DNA of 64,000 nt from positions 14,111,603 to 14,175,602 of the forward strand of contig JAVMKO010000001.1 in assembly GCA_032164245.1 (NCBI GenBank), read 5' to 3'. This document shows positions 24,395-33,794 of the stretch, one piece after another. Every line of letters begins with the position of its first letter. Position 1 is the stretch's first letter. The stretch is from Sternotherus odoratus. Taxonomy: Eukaryota > Chordata > Testudines > Kinosternidae. The notes under the pieces were generated by a model. The model worked only from the letters and a program-made list of their open reading frames with translations. It made no database searches and was not told the origin of the DNA. Position numbers and translations under genes: made by a program.

Positions 24395-24790
24395 TTAACT
24401 GGATAAATGCATTACTCCTTGTGCTGCACAATCTCCATGACACTCCTAGAAGTCAAGTTATCACCTTTTGAACTACTTTTTGGCAGGCCTTCCTCAGTTT
24501 ACCTAGTCAAATATTACATGACTGCTGATTTGGTGCTTGAAAAAGCAGGACTAACTTCTTTTGTTTTACAGCTCCAGAGACAGACTAACTCTCTCCGCAG
24601 ATATGAGACTGCTTTTAAATGTAAAAGCACACCCGATAAAACCTGGTTCTTGAGTCTTTGTTAAAGCCTACAAGGAAGTTCTGCTCCAGCCCCTGTGAAA
24701 AGGACCATACCGAGTGCCTTGGCCACCCCAAACATCATCAAGGTGGCAGAAAAGGAAGCCTGAATTCACCACGCCTGATGTAAGCATGCC
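24395..24790 (+). pseudogene. pol: Retroviral integrase C-terminal remnant
   Basis: The plus strand keeps LSPFELLFGRP, matching the conserved gammaretroviral integrase segment (SPYE-LFGRP), preceded in a shifted frame by NWINALLLVL. Further on, a frame with TPNIIKVAEKEA and a following IHHA corresponds to the C-terminal strand-rich domain. Stops and frameshifts break it. The position between gag and env is correct for pol. Confidence 0.7.
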
Positions 24791-25529
24791 CTTTTCCCAA
24801 ATGACAACAAGGCAGCTGAGGCCTCCACCCTCAACGGACCAGGATAAGAAGTAGACGACAGCGGGGCAAACCCAAGCCCTAGCAACTGGAGAGGGGACGA
24901 AGAAGAACCCTGAAGAAAAGTGGCTAGCGAAGACCGTGCCGGGTCTCAGCCTGAAGATAAAATTCAAAAGGACTTAATAATGTTTATCAAATTGAAGTAT
25001 TAATCAATTTTAAGTTATTAATCTTGTTTTAGATTAAGCAAGATTTATTTCATGAGTATAATGTGTTTTTTTTATTAGATATTCCCAGAAAGTGAAAACC
25101 TGTATTTTGAAAAATAGAAGTGATAAATGTGTACTCAGTTCTTAGTAGATGCAGGATAGAAACTCCTCTGTGTACCTATCCCTCTGATTATTGTTAACAT
25201 GACTTGAATGCTACCAAAATAGAGATCTGGTCCAGCATAATCTAACATAGGACCAAACAAGAATAAGAAAACAAACAAGTATTTCATAGTAGCTAACAAA
25301 GAGTAGATGCAAAATCTACTTCAAATATCAGTGCCTCTGCATAATGCTGACTCGTGTTGAGTCTTTTTAATAGAAGTCACTTAGCATTTTTTGTGACAAG
25401 TAACTCCTGGTTGGATAAAAATAGAGCTTCCACCAGTAAATTAGCACTTTTTAGAACATATTATGTATGTAAAGCTACAGTCTATCATGAATTGCCCTAA
25501 AACTAAAAGGGTTCATGTTCAGAATGTTT
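24791..25529 (+). other. Decayed ERV interior (expected env start)
   Basis: By position this should hold env surface-subunit sequence, but I recognise no motif. Confidence 0.4.
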
Positions 25530-25624
25530 GTTTAAAACAGGGGTCTCCAAACTACGGCCCGCGGGCCGGATGCGGCCCGCGAGGCCCTCTCATCCGGCCC
25601 GCGGAGATATTTTTGGCTCCGCGC

Positions 25625-25980
25625 TGGGGCCTGGAAGCGCCGCGCGGGCCGCCGCCGCCAGCCGCGGGGCCTAAGAAGCGCCGCGCGCTCGGCCGCCGCC
25701 GCCAGCCGCGGGGCCTAAGAAGCGCCGCGCGCTCGGCCGCCGCCGCCAGCCGCGGGGCCTAAGAAGCGCCGCGCGCTCGGCCGCCGCCGCCAGCCGCGGG
25801 GCCTAAGAAGCGCCGCGCGCTCGGCCGCCGCCGCCAGCCGCGGGGCCTAAGAAGCGCCGCGCGCTCGGCCGCCGCCGCCAGCCGCGGGGCCTAAGAAGCG
25901 CCGCGCGCTCGGCCGCCGCCGCCAGCCGCGGGGCCTAAGAAGCGCCGCGCGCTCGGCCGCCGCCGCCAGCCGCGGGGCCG
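25625..25980. repeat. 44-bp GC-rich tandem array
   Basis: About eight copies with exact 44-bp spacing of the word CTAAGAAGCG (copies end at 25680, 25724, 25768, 25812, 25856, 25900, 25944), plus one diverged first copy. Units share GCCGCCGCCGCCAGCCGCGG. Confidence 0.95.
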
Positions 25981-26085
25981 GGACGCGCCACGTGCTCGGC
26001 TGCAGGGACGGCTGGGAGCTGGGGCCGGGACGCGCCACGTGCTCGGCTGCAGGGACGGCTGGGAGCTGGGGCCGGGACGCGCCGC
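25979..26085. repeat. Short 47-bp-type duplication
   Basis: GGGACGCGCCACGTGCTCGG followed by CTGCAGGGACGGCTGGGAG occurs twice, then a third partial copy. Confidence 0.85.
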
Positions 26086-26129
26086 ACAGCCACGCAGCGA
26101 ACCGGTCTGTGGGGAGAGACCGGGTTGAG

Positions 26130-26975
26130 CAGGTCAGTTGGGGGGGTGAGAGACCGGGCTGGGTGGGTCAGTTGGGGGGGGGGGGTGGGAGGGAAGGAGG
26201 TTTTGGGGTGAGACCCTGCTGGGTGGGTCAGTTGGGGGTGGGGGGTGGGAGGAAAGGAGGTTTTGGGGTGAGAGACCCTGCTGGGTGCGTCAGTTGGGGG
26301 GTGGGTGGGAGGGAAGGAGGTTTTGGGGTGAGAGACCCTGCTGGGTGGGTCAGTTGGGGGTGGGGGGTGGGAGGAAAGGAGGTTTTGGGGTGAGAGACCC
26401 TGCTGGGTGGGTCAGTTGGGGGTGGGGGGTGGGAGGAAAGGAGGTTTTGGGGTGAGAGACCCTGCTGGGTGGGTCAGTTGGGGGTGGGGGGTGGGAGGAA
26501 AGGAGGTTTTGGGGTGAGAGACCCTGCTGGGTGGGTCAGTTGGGGGTGGGGGGTGGGAGGAAAGGAGGTTTTGGGGTGAGAGACCCTGCTGGGTGCGTCA
26601 GTTGGGGGGTGGGTGGGAGGGAAGGAGGTTTTGGGGTGAGACCCTGCTGGGTGTGTCAGTTGGGGGGGGGGGAGGGAGGAAAGGAGGTTTTGGGGTGAGA
26701 GACCCTGCTGGGTGGGTCAGTTGGGGGGGGTGGGTGGGAGGAAAGGAGGTTTTGGGGTGAGAGACCTGGCTGGGTGGGTCAGTTGGGGGGGGGGGTGGGA
26801 GGAAAGGAGGTTTTGGGGTGAGAGACCTGGCTGGGTGGGTCAGTTGGGGGGGGGGTTGGAGGAAAGGAGGTTTTGGGGTGAGAGACCTGGCTGGGTGGGT
26901 CATTTGGGGGGGGGGGTTGGAGGAAAGGAGGTTTTGGGGTGAGAGACCGGGCTGGGTGGGTCAGTTGGGGGGTGG
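26130..26975. repeat. ~61-bp G-rich minisatellite, about 14 units
   Basis: The word GTCAGTTGGGG recurs about 15 times at roughly 61-bp spacing. Each unit has several runs of three or more G (GGGGTGGGAGG, AAAGGAGGTTTTGGGG), so each can form a G-quadruplex on the plus strand. Apparent open frames here are by-products of the repeat. Confidence 0.95.
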
Positions 26976-26979
26976 GTGG

Positions 26980-27290
26980 GGACCCGGGGGGAGGGGGCCG
27001 CGGGAGGCAGGAGACGGGGGGGGGGGGCGCGGGAGGTAGGAGACTGGCGGGGGGGGCCCTTGGGCGGCGGGAGATCGGCGGGGGGGGCGCGGGAGGCAGG
27101 GGGGGGGAGCGCAGGTGGCGGGAGACTGGCCGGGGGCGGGGGGGGCCGCGGGCGGCGGGAGACTGGCGGGGGGGGCCCCGTATGGTCTGCCGTACGGGGC
27201 CCCAAAATTCCTGTCGCCGGCCCTGCCCCCCCCCCCAGCCCTCTTACACCCGCCTCCCCCCCCCCCCGCCCTCTTATCTTGTCGGCCCCC
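26980..27290. repeat. G-rich to C-rich skew switch
   Basis: Irregular GGGAGACTGGCGGGGGGG-type units to about 27178, then C runs at about 27223-27275. The strand bias flips within 60 bases. Confidence 0.8.
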
Positions 27291-27369
27291 GAACCGCTAT
27301 TTAATAGTTAATGCGGCCCTCGGGCTGAAAAGTTTGGAGACCCCTGGTTTAAAAGACAAACCAAGCAAT

Positions 27370-27611
27370 TAATCTCAGTGAGAGTCTATCCTGAAACAAG
27401 TGGGCAAGTCAAAATGGCCTGAAACATAATGTTAGCTGCCCAAGGAAGAATATATGCTCTCATGAATGAGAAATGCTATGTCTTTGAAAATAATATCTAC
27501 CTCAACACCCCAATACTGGGTGTGCCCAAACTGAATAGTACCTATAAATTAGTGCATAATTTAAAAGCTGAAAGTAATTTGCTTTTAAAATATAAAAGAA
27601 ATTATCTTTAA
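27370..27611 (+). pseudogene. env: env transmembrane-subunit remnant
   Basis: A plus-strand frame reads MLAAQGRIYALMNEKCYVF, similar to the ectodomain segment of gammaretroviral TM around the conserved cysteine motif. Cysteines are partly lost and the sequence is interrupted on both sides. Only this scrap of env is recognisable. Confidence 0.6.
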
Positions 27612-27931
27612 AGAGGAGGGAATTGTTAAGAATGTTTTTCTAACTTAAAAGCAACTGTATTATGAATGTTGTGTAGTATGATTTTAAATACATGTGTTTT
27701 AATGGCACCGCCTTTAGTAAAACTCTTAGTGAGTATTGTTGGGGCCATAGTAATCCTTATAACACTGTGTTGTTGTATTCAGTGTGTCCCCTCCCTCATA
27801 GACTCATGTAAGTCAGCTTGTTTTTTTTAGGCCCTACTCTTTTCGAATTGGCACAAGCTGAAGTTGCCAAGCTGCCCGTAGCTCCTTAAACTAAGATGTA
27901 GCTTTTTGATAAATAAGTTATATCAAAGCTA

Positions 27932-27943
27932 CAAATGGGGGAA
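27932..27943 (+). promoter_or_regulatory. ERV polypurine tract
   Basis: CAAATGGGGGAA lies immediately before the 3' LTR start (TGTTGAG, 27944), where plus-strand priming would occur. Confidence 0.75.
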
Positions 27944-28362
27944 TGTTGAGTCTGAACTATTGATTAAGCTTAATCTTATCCCAGACTTGATGTCTGAACT
28001 TTTAATCAAAGCTCTGACCTGCAAACTACTCAGGACACCCCCCTCCCCTTAAGTAGCCCTCTCCTCTTTATCTTTTGTAACTTACATTTTAACCTGTTTT
28101 ATCCTGTAGAATCTTGATTGATTATGCATGACCATTATGATCTGTAAATCACTTTGTTTACTTCTGTGTATAAATATTGATGCTCACCCCTAGTAAATTT
28201 GTCACACTCACTCTGAAGCTTTGAGCTAAGGATAGTGTGAGCCCATTGATCAATGAATTGAAGTCTATGTAAGTGGTCTCTGACAGTTTGTGAGCCCTAT
28301 ACCAACTCCGCACGAATCTCGGGTGCTGGAGAGGTGAGTAGGGACTTGCTTTTTACCTAACA
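27944..28362 (+). repeat. 3' LTR of the ERV (419 bp)
   Basis: Same length as the 5' LTR with four substitutions (28033, 28059, 28202, 28267), about 0.95% divergence. Confidence 0.95.
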
Positions 28363-28366
28363 CCTT

Positions 28367-28789
28367 GTTTTTCAAATCCCACTGTCTCAGAACACAAAGC
28401 TCCCATTAGCTTCAATTTTATTCTGGGTGAAATCACATTTGGGACCAATGTGTGTTTTATATGATGTACAGCATGCCAGAGACACATCGTTTACTAGCAA
28501 ACATACACAATACATATCACACAGCATTTACAATTAAAAGCCATGTTTCATCAGTAATAAGCGATGCAGCTGGCAAGCAGAACTGTAGAACACAGAGCTT
28601 CCTTAAGCACTCTGAGTGGCCAGTGTTGCAAGCTGAGACTCTATCACAGAGCAGGCCCCATTCTTTCAGGAGAGGTCTCCTCTGAAACCTGACCCCTTTT
28701 CTCCAGTTCTAATCACACTGCAGCCATTATCTGGAGCTAAGTGAATAACAAAGTTTTTTGTTGTTTTTTTGGGGGTTGGGGGCCAAACT
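28367..28789. other. No recognised gene
   Basis: No supported feature right of the ERV. Confidence 0.45.
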
Positions 28790-29180
28790 GAAAAATCCCA
28801 AAGAATCCAATTCAATTCAAACCCAAACAAATTTTTTAATTTTTTTTTTGTCAAATCAAAACTCAACAACATAACAAAAAATAATTTTAAACTAACTAGA
28901 ATTTTTTGGTTGACTTGAAACAATGTTTTTCAGCTGTTCCAGGTGTTTTTTTGCCTTTTGTGGGTTTTTGAAAAAATTGGCCACACTTGAAAGGGAAATG
29001 AAATGTTTCTAAAAGAAATATTTCAAAACAAGAAAGACTAAACAAAACATTTTGATTCTTTGTAAAAAAAAAATTATCTCCAACCAAAATTATTTGTCAA
29101 ATTCAGCCTAAATTTGACAAATAGTTTTGGGCCTTAAAACAATGCTTTTTTTTCCTAAGAAAAAAAACAATTAAAAAAAA
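28790..29180. repeat. A/T-rich foldback-like region
   Basis: Runs of A and T with repeated TCAAA/TTTGA words, similar in texture to the MITE at 60569-60822. No ends defined. Confidence 0.35.
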
Positions 29181-29240
29181 TCCATGCAGCTCCACCATTA
29201 TACACTTACTGGAGATTTTTGGCAAACATTTTATGTGGTA

Positions 29241-29505
29241 CCGTATTTTTCGTCCCATAGGACGCTCCGGCGTATAAGACGCCCCCGTGTTTTCGGACCA
29301 AAAAAAAAAAAAAGCGCCGCTTTTTTCGCGCCGCTCTCCCGTCCCCGCCGTGCGGGCGGGCTGCTGGGAGAGCGGCGCGAAAAAAGCGGCGCTTTTTTTT
29401 TTTTTTTTTTTTGGTCCGGCCGATATTCGGCGTATAAGACGCCCCCCCTAATATTGAAAGTATTTTTGGGGGTTAAAAAGGCGTCTTATACGCCGAAAAA
29501 TACGG
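29241..29505. mobile_element. MITE with TA duplication and long internal hairpin
   Basis: Terminal inverted repeats CCGTATTTTTCG...CGAAAAATACGG, with TA at 29239-29240 and 29506-29507. Inside, arms 29295-29340 and 29366-29417 are complementary (GGACC + A run + GCGCCGC...GCGGCGC + T run + GGTCC), differing mainly in A/T-run length, around a 25-base GC loop. Non-coding. Superfamily not assigned; a TA duplication alone is not decisive. Confidence 0.8.
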
Positions 29506-29507
29506 TA

Positions 29508-29867
29508 GTTATTTTGCTTGTGTACAAGTTTCTGCATTTGCCTCAGTCCTTAAAGACATTTATGTATTATTCCATTGAAAGAGGCACCACCACTGTCTGG
29601 CATCAGGAAACTCTGAAACACTTCTAAATCCACCTACCAGTTCAAAATATATTGAGGCCCTGATCCAGTAAAGAGCTTACACATATTCTTAACCCTAAGC
29701 ATGCCAGTAGTCCCATTACTGAAATCGTGACTGCTCTGTTTCTGAGACTGAGTGTCTGAGATTTTGTCTGGTATCTGAGATAGAGTGTTCTGCAAGAGAG
29801 ATGGGCCCAAAGCCTGCATCCCAAATTTTCAAGGTGGGGAACATGTTGAGAAACCAAACCCAGATAC
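29508..29867. other. No recognised gene
   Basis: No supported feature left of the Penelope insertion. Confidence 0.45.
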
Positions 29868-29878
29868 ACACTTGATAT

Positions 29879-30484
29879 AGTTAACAAAGTCCTGTGGCAC
29901 CTTAAAGACTAACTATAAAGTTTTGAAGCATGAGCTTTCGTGGGCTAATACCCACTTCGTCGGATGCAGGCAGTAGAAGTGTTCAATTGTTCACAAACAG
30001 GCAGTTATAGAAAAGTAGGTAAGAGCCAGGGGGGAGGTGAAAAGGTTAGTCCAATTAAGCTGAGCCAGCTTGTTATCTCCGATCAGGGAGTGTGGATTAT
30101 TCGTCTAGCATTTGAATGGGGTGTGTGGACATGGAGAGATGAGAAACAATGTCTGTAATGAGCCAACCATTGTAGATCCCGGTTCAATCCCAAAGTGTGT
30201 GAGCTGAATTTGCAAATGAATTGAAGCTCTGCAGTCTCTCTTTGCAGTTTGGATCTGAAGTTCCCTTTCTGCAGAATGGTGACCTTTAAATCTGAAATAG
30301 TGTGTCCAGGCAGGTTGAAGTGTTCCCCTACAGGTTTTTGTATATTGCCATTCCTAATATCTGATTTGTGTGCATTTATCCTTTTTCGTAGGGACTGTCC
30401 AGTTTGGCCGATGTACATAGCAGAGGGACACTGGTGGCATATAATGGCATATATGACATTGGTTGATGTACAGGTGAATGAGCC
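29879..30484 (-). repeat. Left 606-bp inverted arm
   Basis: Complement of 30661-31266; paired coordinates sum to 61145 at both ends, so there is no net indel. The same proteins are encoded by both arms in several frames, and the stretches I compared base by base are identical. It therefore carries a second, inverted copy of the GIY-YIG coding segment. Confidence 0.93.
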
Positions 30485-31062
30485 TGGCACACAGACAACC
30501 TGCCAACCTTAAACAAATTCTCACCAGCAACAGCACACTGCACCACAATAACTCCAACTCAGGAACCAATCCATGCAACAAACCTCGATGCCAACTCTGC
30601 CCACATATCTACACCAGCAACACCATCACAGGACCTAACCAGATCAACCATACCATCACTGGCTCATTCACCTGTACATCAACCAATGTCATATATGCCA
30701 TTATATGCCACCAGTGTCCCTCTGCTATGTACATCGGCCAAACTGGACAGTCCCTACGAAAAAGGATAAATGCACACAAATCAGATATTAGGAATGGCAA
30801 TATACAAAAACCTGTAGGGGAACACTTCAACCTGCCTGGACACACTATTTCAGATTTAAAGGTCACCATTCTGCAGAAAGGGAACTTCAGATCCAAACTG
30901 CAAAGAGAGACTGCAGAGCTTCAATTCATTTGCAAATTCAGCTCACACACTTTGGGATTGAACCGGGATCTACAATGGTTGGCTCATTACAGACATTGTT
31001 TCTCATCTCTCCATGTCCACACACCCCATTCAAATGCTAGACGAATAATCCACACTCCCTGA
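30485..31062 (+). CDS. Penelope-like C-terminal ORF: zinc linker and GIY-YIG endonuclease
   Basis: An uninterrupted frame ending in TGA at 31062 encodes about 191 residues. The nearest ATG (30478) lies in the inverted arm, so it is not the natural start and the N-terminal RT is lost. In the numbering from that ATG, cysteines at 33, 38 and 41 (NPCNKPRCQLC) form the Cys-rich linker seen before the Penelope endonuclease. VIY (71-73) and YIG (85-87) form the GIY-YIG signature, with arginines in QSLRKR (91-96) and a glutamate in PVGEHF (E115) at the expected catalytic positions. In the family this domain nicks target DNA to prime reverse transcription. The lack of stops fits a recent insertion. 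Function here is not expected without RT. Confidence 0.85.
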
Positions 31063-31266
31063 TCGGAGATAACAAGCTGGCTCAGCTTAATTGGACTAAC
31101 CTTTTCACCTCCCCCCTGGCTCTTACCTACTTTTCTATAACTGCCTGTTTGTGAACAATTGAACACTTCTACTGCCTGCATCCGACGAAGTGGGTATTAG
31201 CCCACGAAAGCTCATGCTTCAAAACTTTATAGTTAGTCTTTAAGGTGCCACAGGACTTTGTTAACT
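30661..31266 (+). repeat. Right 606-bp inverted arm
   Basis: Partner of 29879-30484, separated from it by a 176-bp unique spacer (30485-30660). Confidence 0.93.
31182..31220 (+). ncRNA. Hammerhead-ribozyme-like core in Penelope 3' region
   Basis: CCGACGA (31182-31188) approximates the conserved CUGANGA box with U4 to C. GTGGG (31190-31194) and CCCAC (31201-31205) form helix II. GAAA (31206-31209) follows, then GC-TCAT-GC, a 2-bp helix III, and TT as the cleavage triplet end. One extra A (31189) separates the first box from helix II. Penelope elements are known to carry hammerhead motifs. Activity of this copy is doubtful because of the U4 change and extra A. An inverted copy lies in the left arm (29925-29963). 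Confidence 0.45.
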
Positions 31267-31310
31267 CTGCTATTCCAGACTAACACGGCTACCACCCTGA
31301 TTCTTGACAC

Positions 31311-31350
31311 TTGATATAGGGACAGATTTTACAATCTGTCCCTATATCAA
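31311..31350. repeat. Perfect 18-bp hairpin beside the Penelope insertion
   Basis: TTGATATAGGGACAGATT (31311-31328) and AATCTGTCCCTATATCAA (31333-31350) are exact complements with a 4-base loop TTAC. The right target-duplication copy lies within the left arm. Confidence 0.93.
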
Positions 31351-32431
31351 TAACAAGGGAAAACAAAGTCCCAAATCTTAACACCCCAAACTATAGGGCT
31401 CTGATGTTGAAATGCAAATCCAGAGTAGGACCCATATTTTCAAAACTCAGGAATGCCTCTAAATTATATGGGGTCAGATCATTCCCTAGGTGAGGTATTC
31501 TTGGAAATTCGTCTCACACTTTCCAGATGATATTTGCCTTGGGATGGAAAAGTAGGAGTTTTGTACATTATAAAATAGGGGATTGTGCTCAAGGAAGCTG
31601 TGGATATACTGAGATCTCTCAAGTAGTACTATGCATTCAGACTATTTCCACCCACTAGCTCAATGGCAGATGACCCTGCAATTTTAACTCACACCCCCCT
31701 TTGACTTCATAGCTTTTAACTGTACATACTAAATTGTACTTATATAGTAGCTCATAAAATGCTCACATTTTCTTTAATATCTTGTGTAACACAAAGCATG
31801 TGTCACTACAGAATGCATTTTCATCATGAAATATATGTGTTTCATTATATGGTCTACATGATGTTTCATCCCACTGTGGAATCTCACTGTATGTTACTAT
31901 CTTAGATTAAATTTCTCATGAGACTAATTTGCCTTTCACATGACATTTATGGTATGTTTTAATTTAAGTGGCCTTAAAAGACCTACATGTATTTGTTACA
32001 AGTCTGAAAAAAAATACAGACCTTATATTGCAGGCGTTTGTTTATTAGAGTATACACTGCATAGTCATTATTCACAGAAAAACATTGTTATTTTTAAGAT
32101 GATCCTTAATTTTGTCAATGGACAAATTCCTGTTGTCTGCACCACAATTTTGATTTTTCATGGGGGATGGGGGTGGGGGTTCATAAAAATATGGGAAACC
32201 TGCACAGAAAAAGGGTCTAAATCTCCATTGCCCCATGTAATCATTTATACCAGTTCAAAGAGTGTCAAACATTACCAAAGCAGATTTCTCTTCTTGTTTG
32301 CACTGGTGGTAGCATTATATACCCACTGATTCAGATCCTCAGTTGGTGAAAATTAGCATAGCTCAGATGATGTAAGTTAGCTGAAGATCTGACCCACTTT
32401 AATTAACCTTCCTCGGAACACCGTGCTAATG
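31351..32431. other. No recognised gene
   Basis: Unassigned AT-rich sequence; a short G-rich run near 32160. Confidence 0.45.
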
Positions 32432-32660
32432 ATCATAGAATATCAGGGTCGGAAGGGACCTCAGGTCGTCATCTAGTCCAACCCCCTGCTCAAAGCAGGA
32501 CCAATCCCCAACTAAATCATCCCAGCCAAGGCTTTATCAAGCCTGACCTTAAAAACCTCTAAGGAAGGAGATTATACCACCTCCCTAGGTAATCCATTCC
32601 AGTGCTTTACCGCCCTCCTAGTGAAAAAGTTTTTCCTAATATCCAACCTAACACATACAA
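32432..32660 (-). mobile_element. CR1 LINE 3' end
   Basis: The minus strand encodes KNFFTRRAVKHWNGLPREVV, the recognisable C-terminus of CR1 ORF2, and ends with the typical ATTCTATGATC 3' terminus at 32432. It is 5'-truncated. Confidence 0.88.
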
Positions 32661-32966
32661 TGATGTATAGATGATGTATGCTTTTAAGGTACAGGGCCTT
32701 ATTCGCAACTGCTTCATCCACTTTTATATGGCTGTAAAATAACTCCATTGAAATAAACACCATAAAAAAAAAGTAGTGCAGTGATGAACCATATTTGCAA
32801 AGGGGTTAGTATTAGAATGAAGGGGAATGCACCCAATTATCTTTGATTGTAAACAGAAGAGTGAATTTATTCCTTCACCTGCATCGGCTAGATTGCATAG
32901 GTGCATGTGGAGACAGAATACTAATGCATAATTTTAATTTCACTGTTAGTGATTTATTAATTATAA

Positions 32967-33145
32967 CAGGGATTGGCAACCTTGGCACATGGTCCCCCAG
33001 GGTAAGCTTCCCGCAGCCCCCATTCGACTGGAGTGGCAAACCACGGCTAGCCGCGATCGGCTGAACCTGTGGATGCGGCAGGTAAACAAACCATCCGAGC
33101 CTGTCAAGGGTGCTTACCCTGGGGGGATGCATGCCAAGGTTGCCG
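32967..33145. mobile_element. hAT-like MITE
   Basis: Ends CAGGGATTGGCAACCTTGGC and, on the complement of the right end, CGGCAACCTTGGCATGC are inverted repeats. Flanks AATTATAA (32959-32966) and AATTATAC (33146-33153) give an 8-bp duplication with one change. The last few bases of the right end are lost. Confidence 0.7.
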
Positions 33146-33153
33146 AATTATAC

Positions 33154-33794
33154 AAACACAATTTAACAATGCCTGTTATTAAGGGTGCCCAACAATTTTT
33201 GTACTAAGAGGCCTTCTAAAGTTGCTTCTAACTTTTGCAGTCTTTTTTTCTGACTGAAATATGGCAAGTTTGTTTCCAGTTTAGGAAGGAATTTTTCTGG
33301 AATATTTGAGTCAAAATAGGACATTTCCTTTCAATAACTAAGATTATAAAAGATTATACTTTTCCCATTATAAAAATGTGAGTTTTTTAAAAGAAAAAAA
33401 AACCAAACAGTTCTGGAGATCAGTGGTAGAAATTTGAAATTGTGCAGGAAGATCATCCCAAGGTCACAGCTATCTCTTTTGGGAGTCCGGTGAAAATTGG
33501 TTGCTACTTGTCTAAGTCATAATGGTTTAAATAATATACTTTTCACATGCACATTGGATTTTGTAATACTATCAGTTAATGGTCTGCCAATGCTCTCCTG
33601 ATCCCATCCATGCATATGTAGCTTAAGAAAGTTTATTGGCAGTGAGAACCTTTTTCTGATATGTAAGTTTATGGAGGGAAGGAAGAGTCTCTTTCATTCA
33701 GTGAGTGAGGCTGCATATGGAAGGAGGCGATGCTGCCAAAACTCATGTCAACCTTTGTGCATAGGCAGTATGAGAGGGGATGATTATTATTCTA
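33154..33794. other. No recognised gene
   Basis: No supported feature. Confidence 0.45.

Larger units (their letters stand above)
25538..27346. mobile_element. hAT element (1.8 kb) carrying minisatellites, nested in ERV
   Basis: Ends are CAGGGGTCTCCAAACTACGG and, on the reverse complement of the right end, CAGGGGTCTCCAAACTTTTC. GTTTAAAA flanks it at 25530-25537 and 27347-27354, an exact 8-bp duplication. No transposase is present. The interior is extremely GC-rich and built from at least three tandem arrays. It post-dates ERV insertion because it splits the ERV. Confidence 0.92.
20762..28362 (+). mobile_element. Endogenous gammaretrovirus-type provirus, coding-poor
   Basis: A full proviral frame is present: 5' LTR, tRNA-Pro-type primer binding site, gag start remnant, integrase remnant, env TM remnant, polypurine tract and 3' LTR. 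It is flanked by a 4-bp duplication CCTT (20758-20761 and 28363-28366), the length usual for gammaretroviruses. Interior length is about 6.76 kb, of which 1.8 kb is an inserted hAT element. Almost none of the interior is open, yet the LTRs are about 99% identical. It is defective as it stands. Confidence 0.92.
29881..31306 (+). mobile_element. Penelope-like element with inverted 5' duplicate
   Basis: A 13-bp target duplication ACACTTGATATAG lies at 29868-29880 and 31307-31319. The plus-oriented body runs from 30485 to 31306 and ends AACACGGCTACCACCCTGAT. Ahead of it, 29881-30484 is an inverted copy of 30661-31264. Inverted, 5'-truncated partial copies joined in this way are characteristic of Penelope-like retroelements. 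The element is 5'-truncated: only the C-terminal part of the ORF remains and RT is missing. Confidence 0.92.

Noticed and set aside
25625..26975. CRISPR-like regular repeats
   Set aside because: Units abut directly without unique spacers; vertebrate context.
26130..27290. Telomeric or rDNA-related repeat
   Set aside because: No TTAGGG tandem units and no rRNA similarity recognised.
25538..27346. CpG island / host promoter
   Set aside because: GC-rich only because of the hAT minisatellites; no gene nearby.
25463..27372. Several Gly/Arg/Pro-rich open frames
   Set aside because: Generated by minisatellite periodicity in all frames; no start context or domain.
30083..30490. Second independent endonuclease gene on the minus strand
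   Set aside because: It is the inverted copy of the same Penelope segment, not a separate gene.
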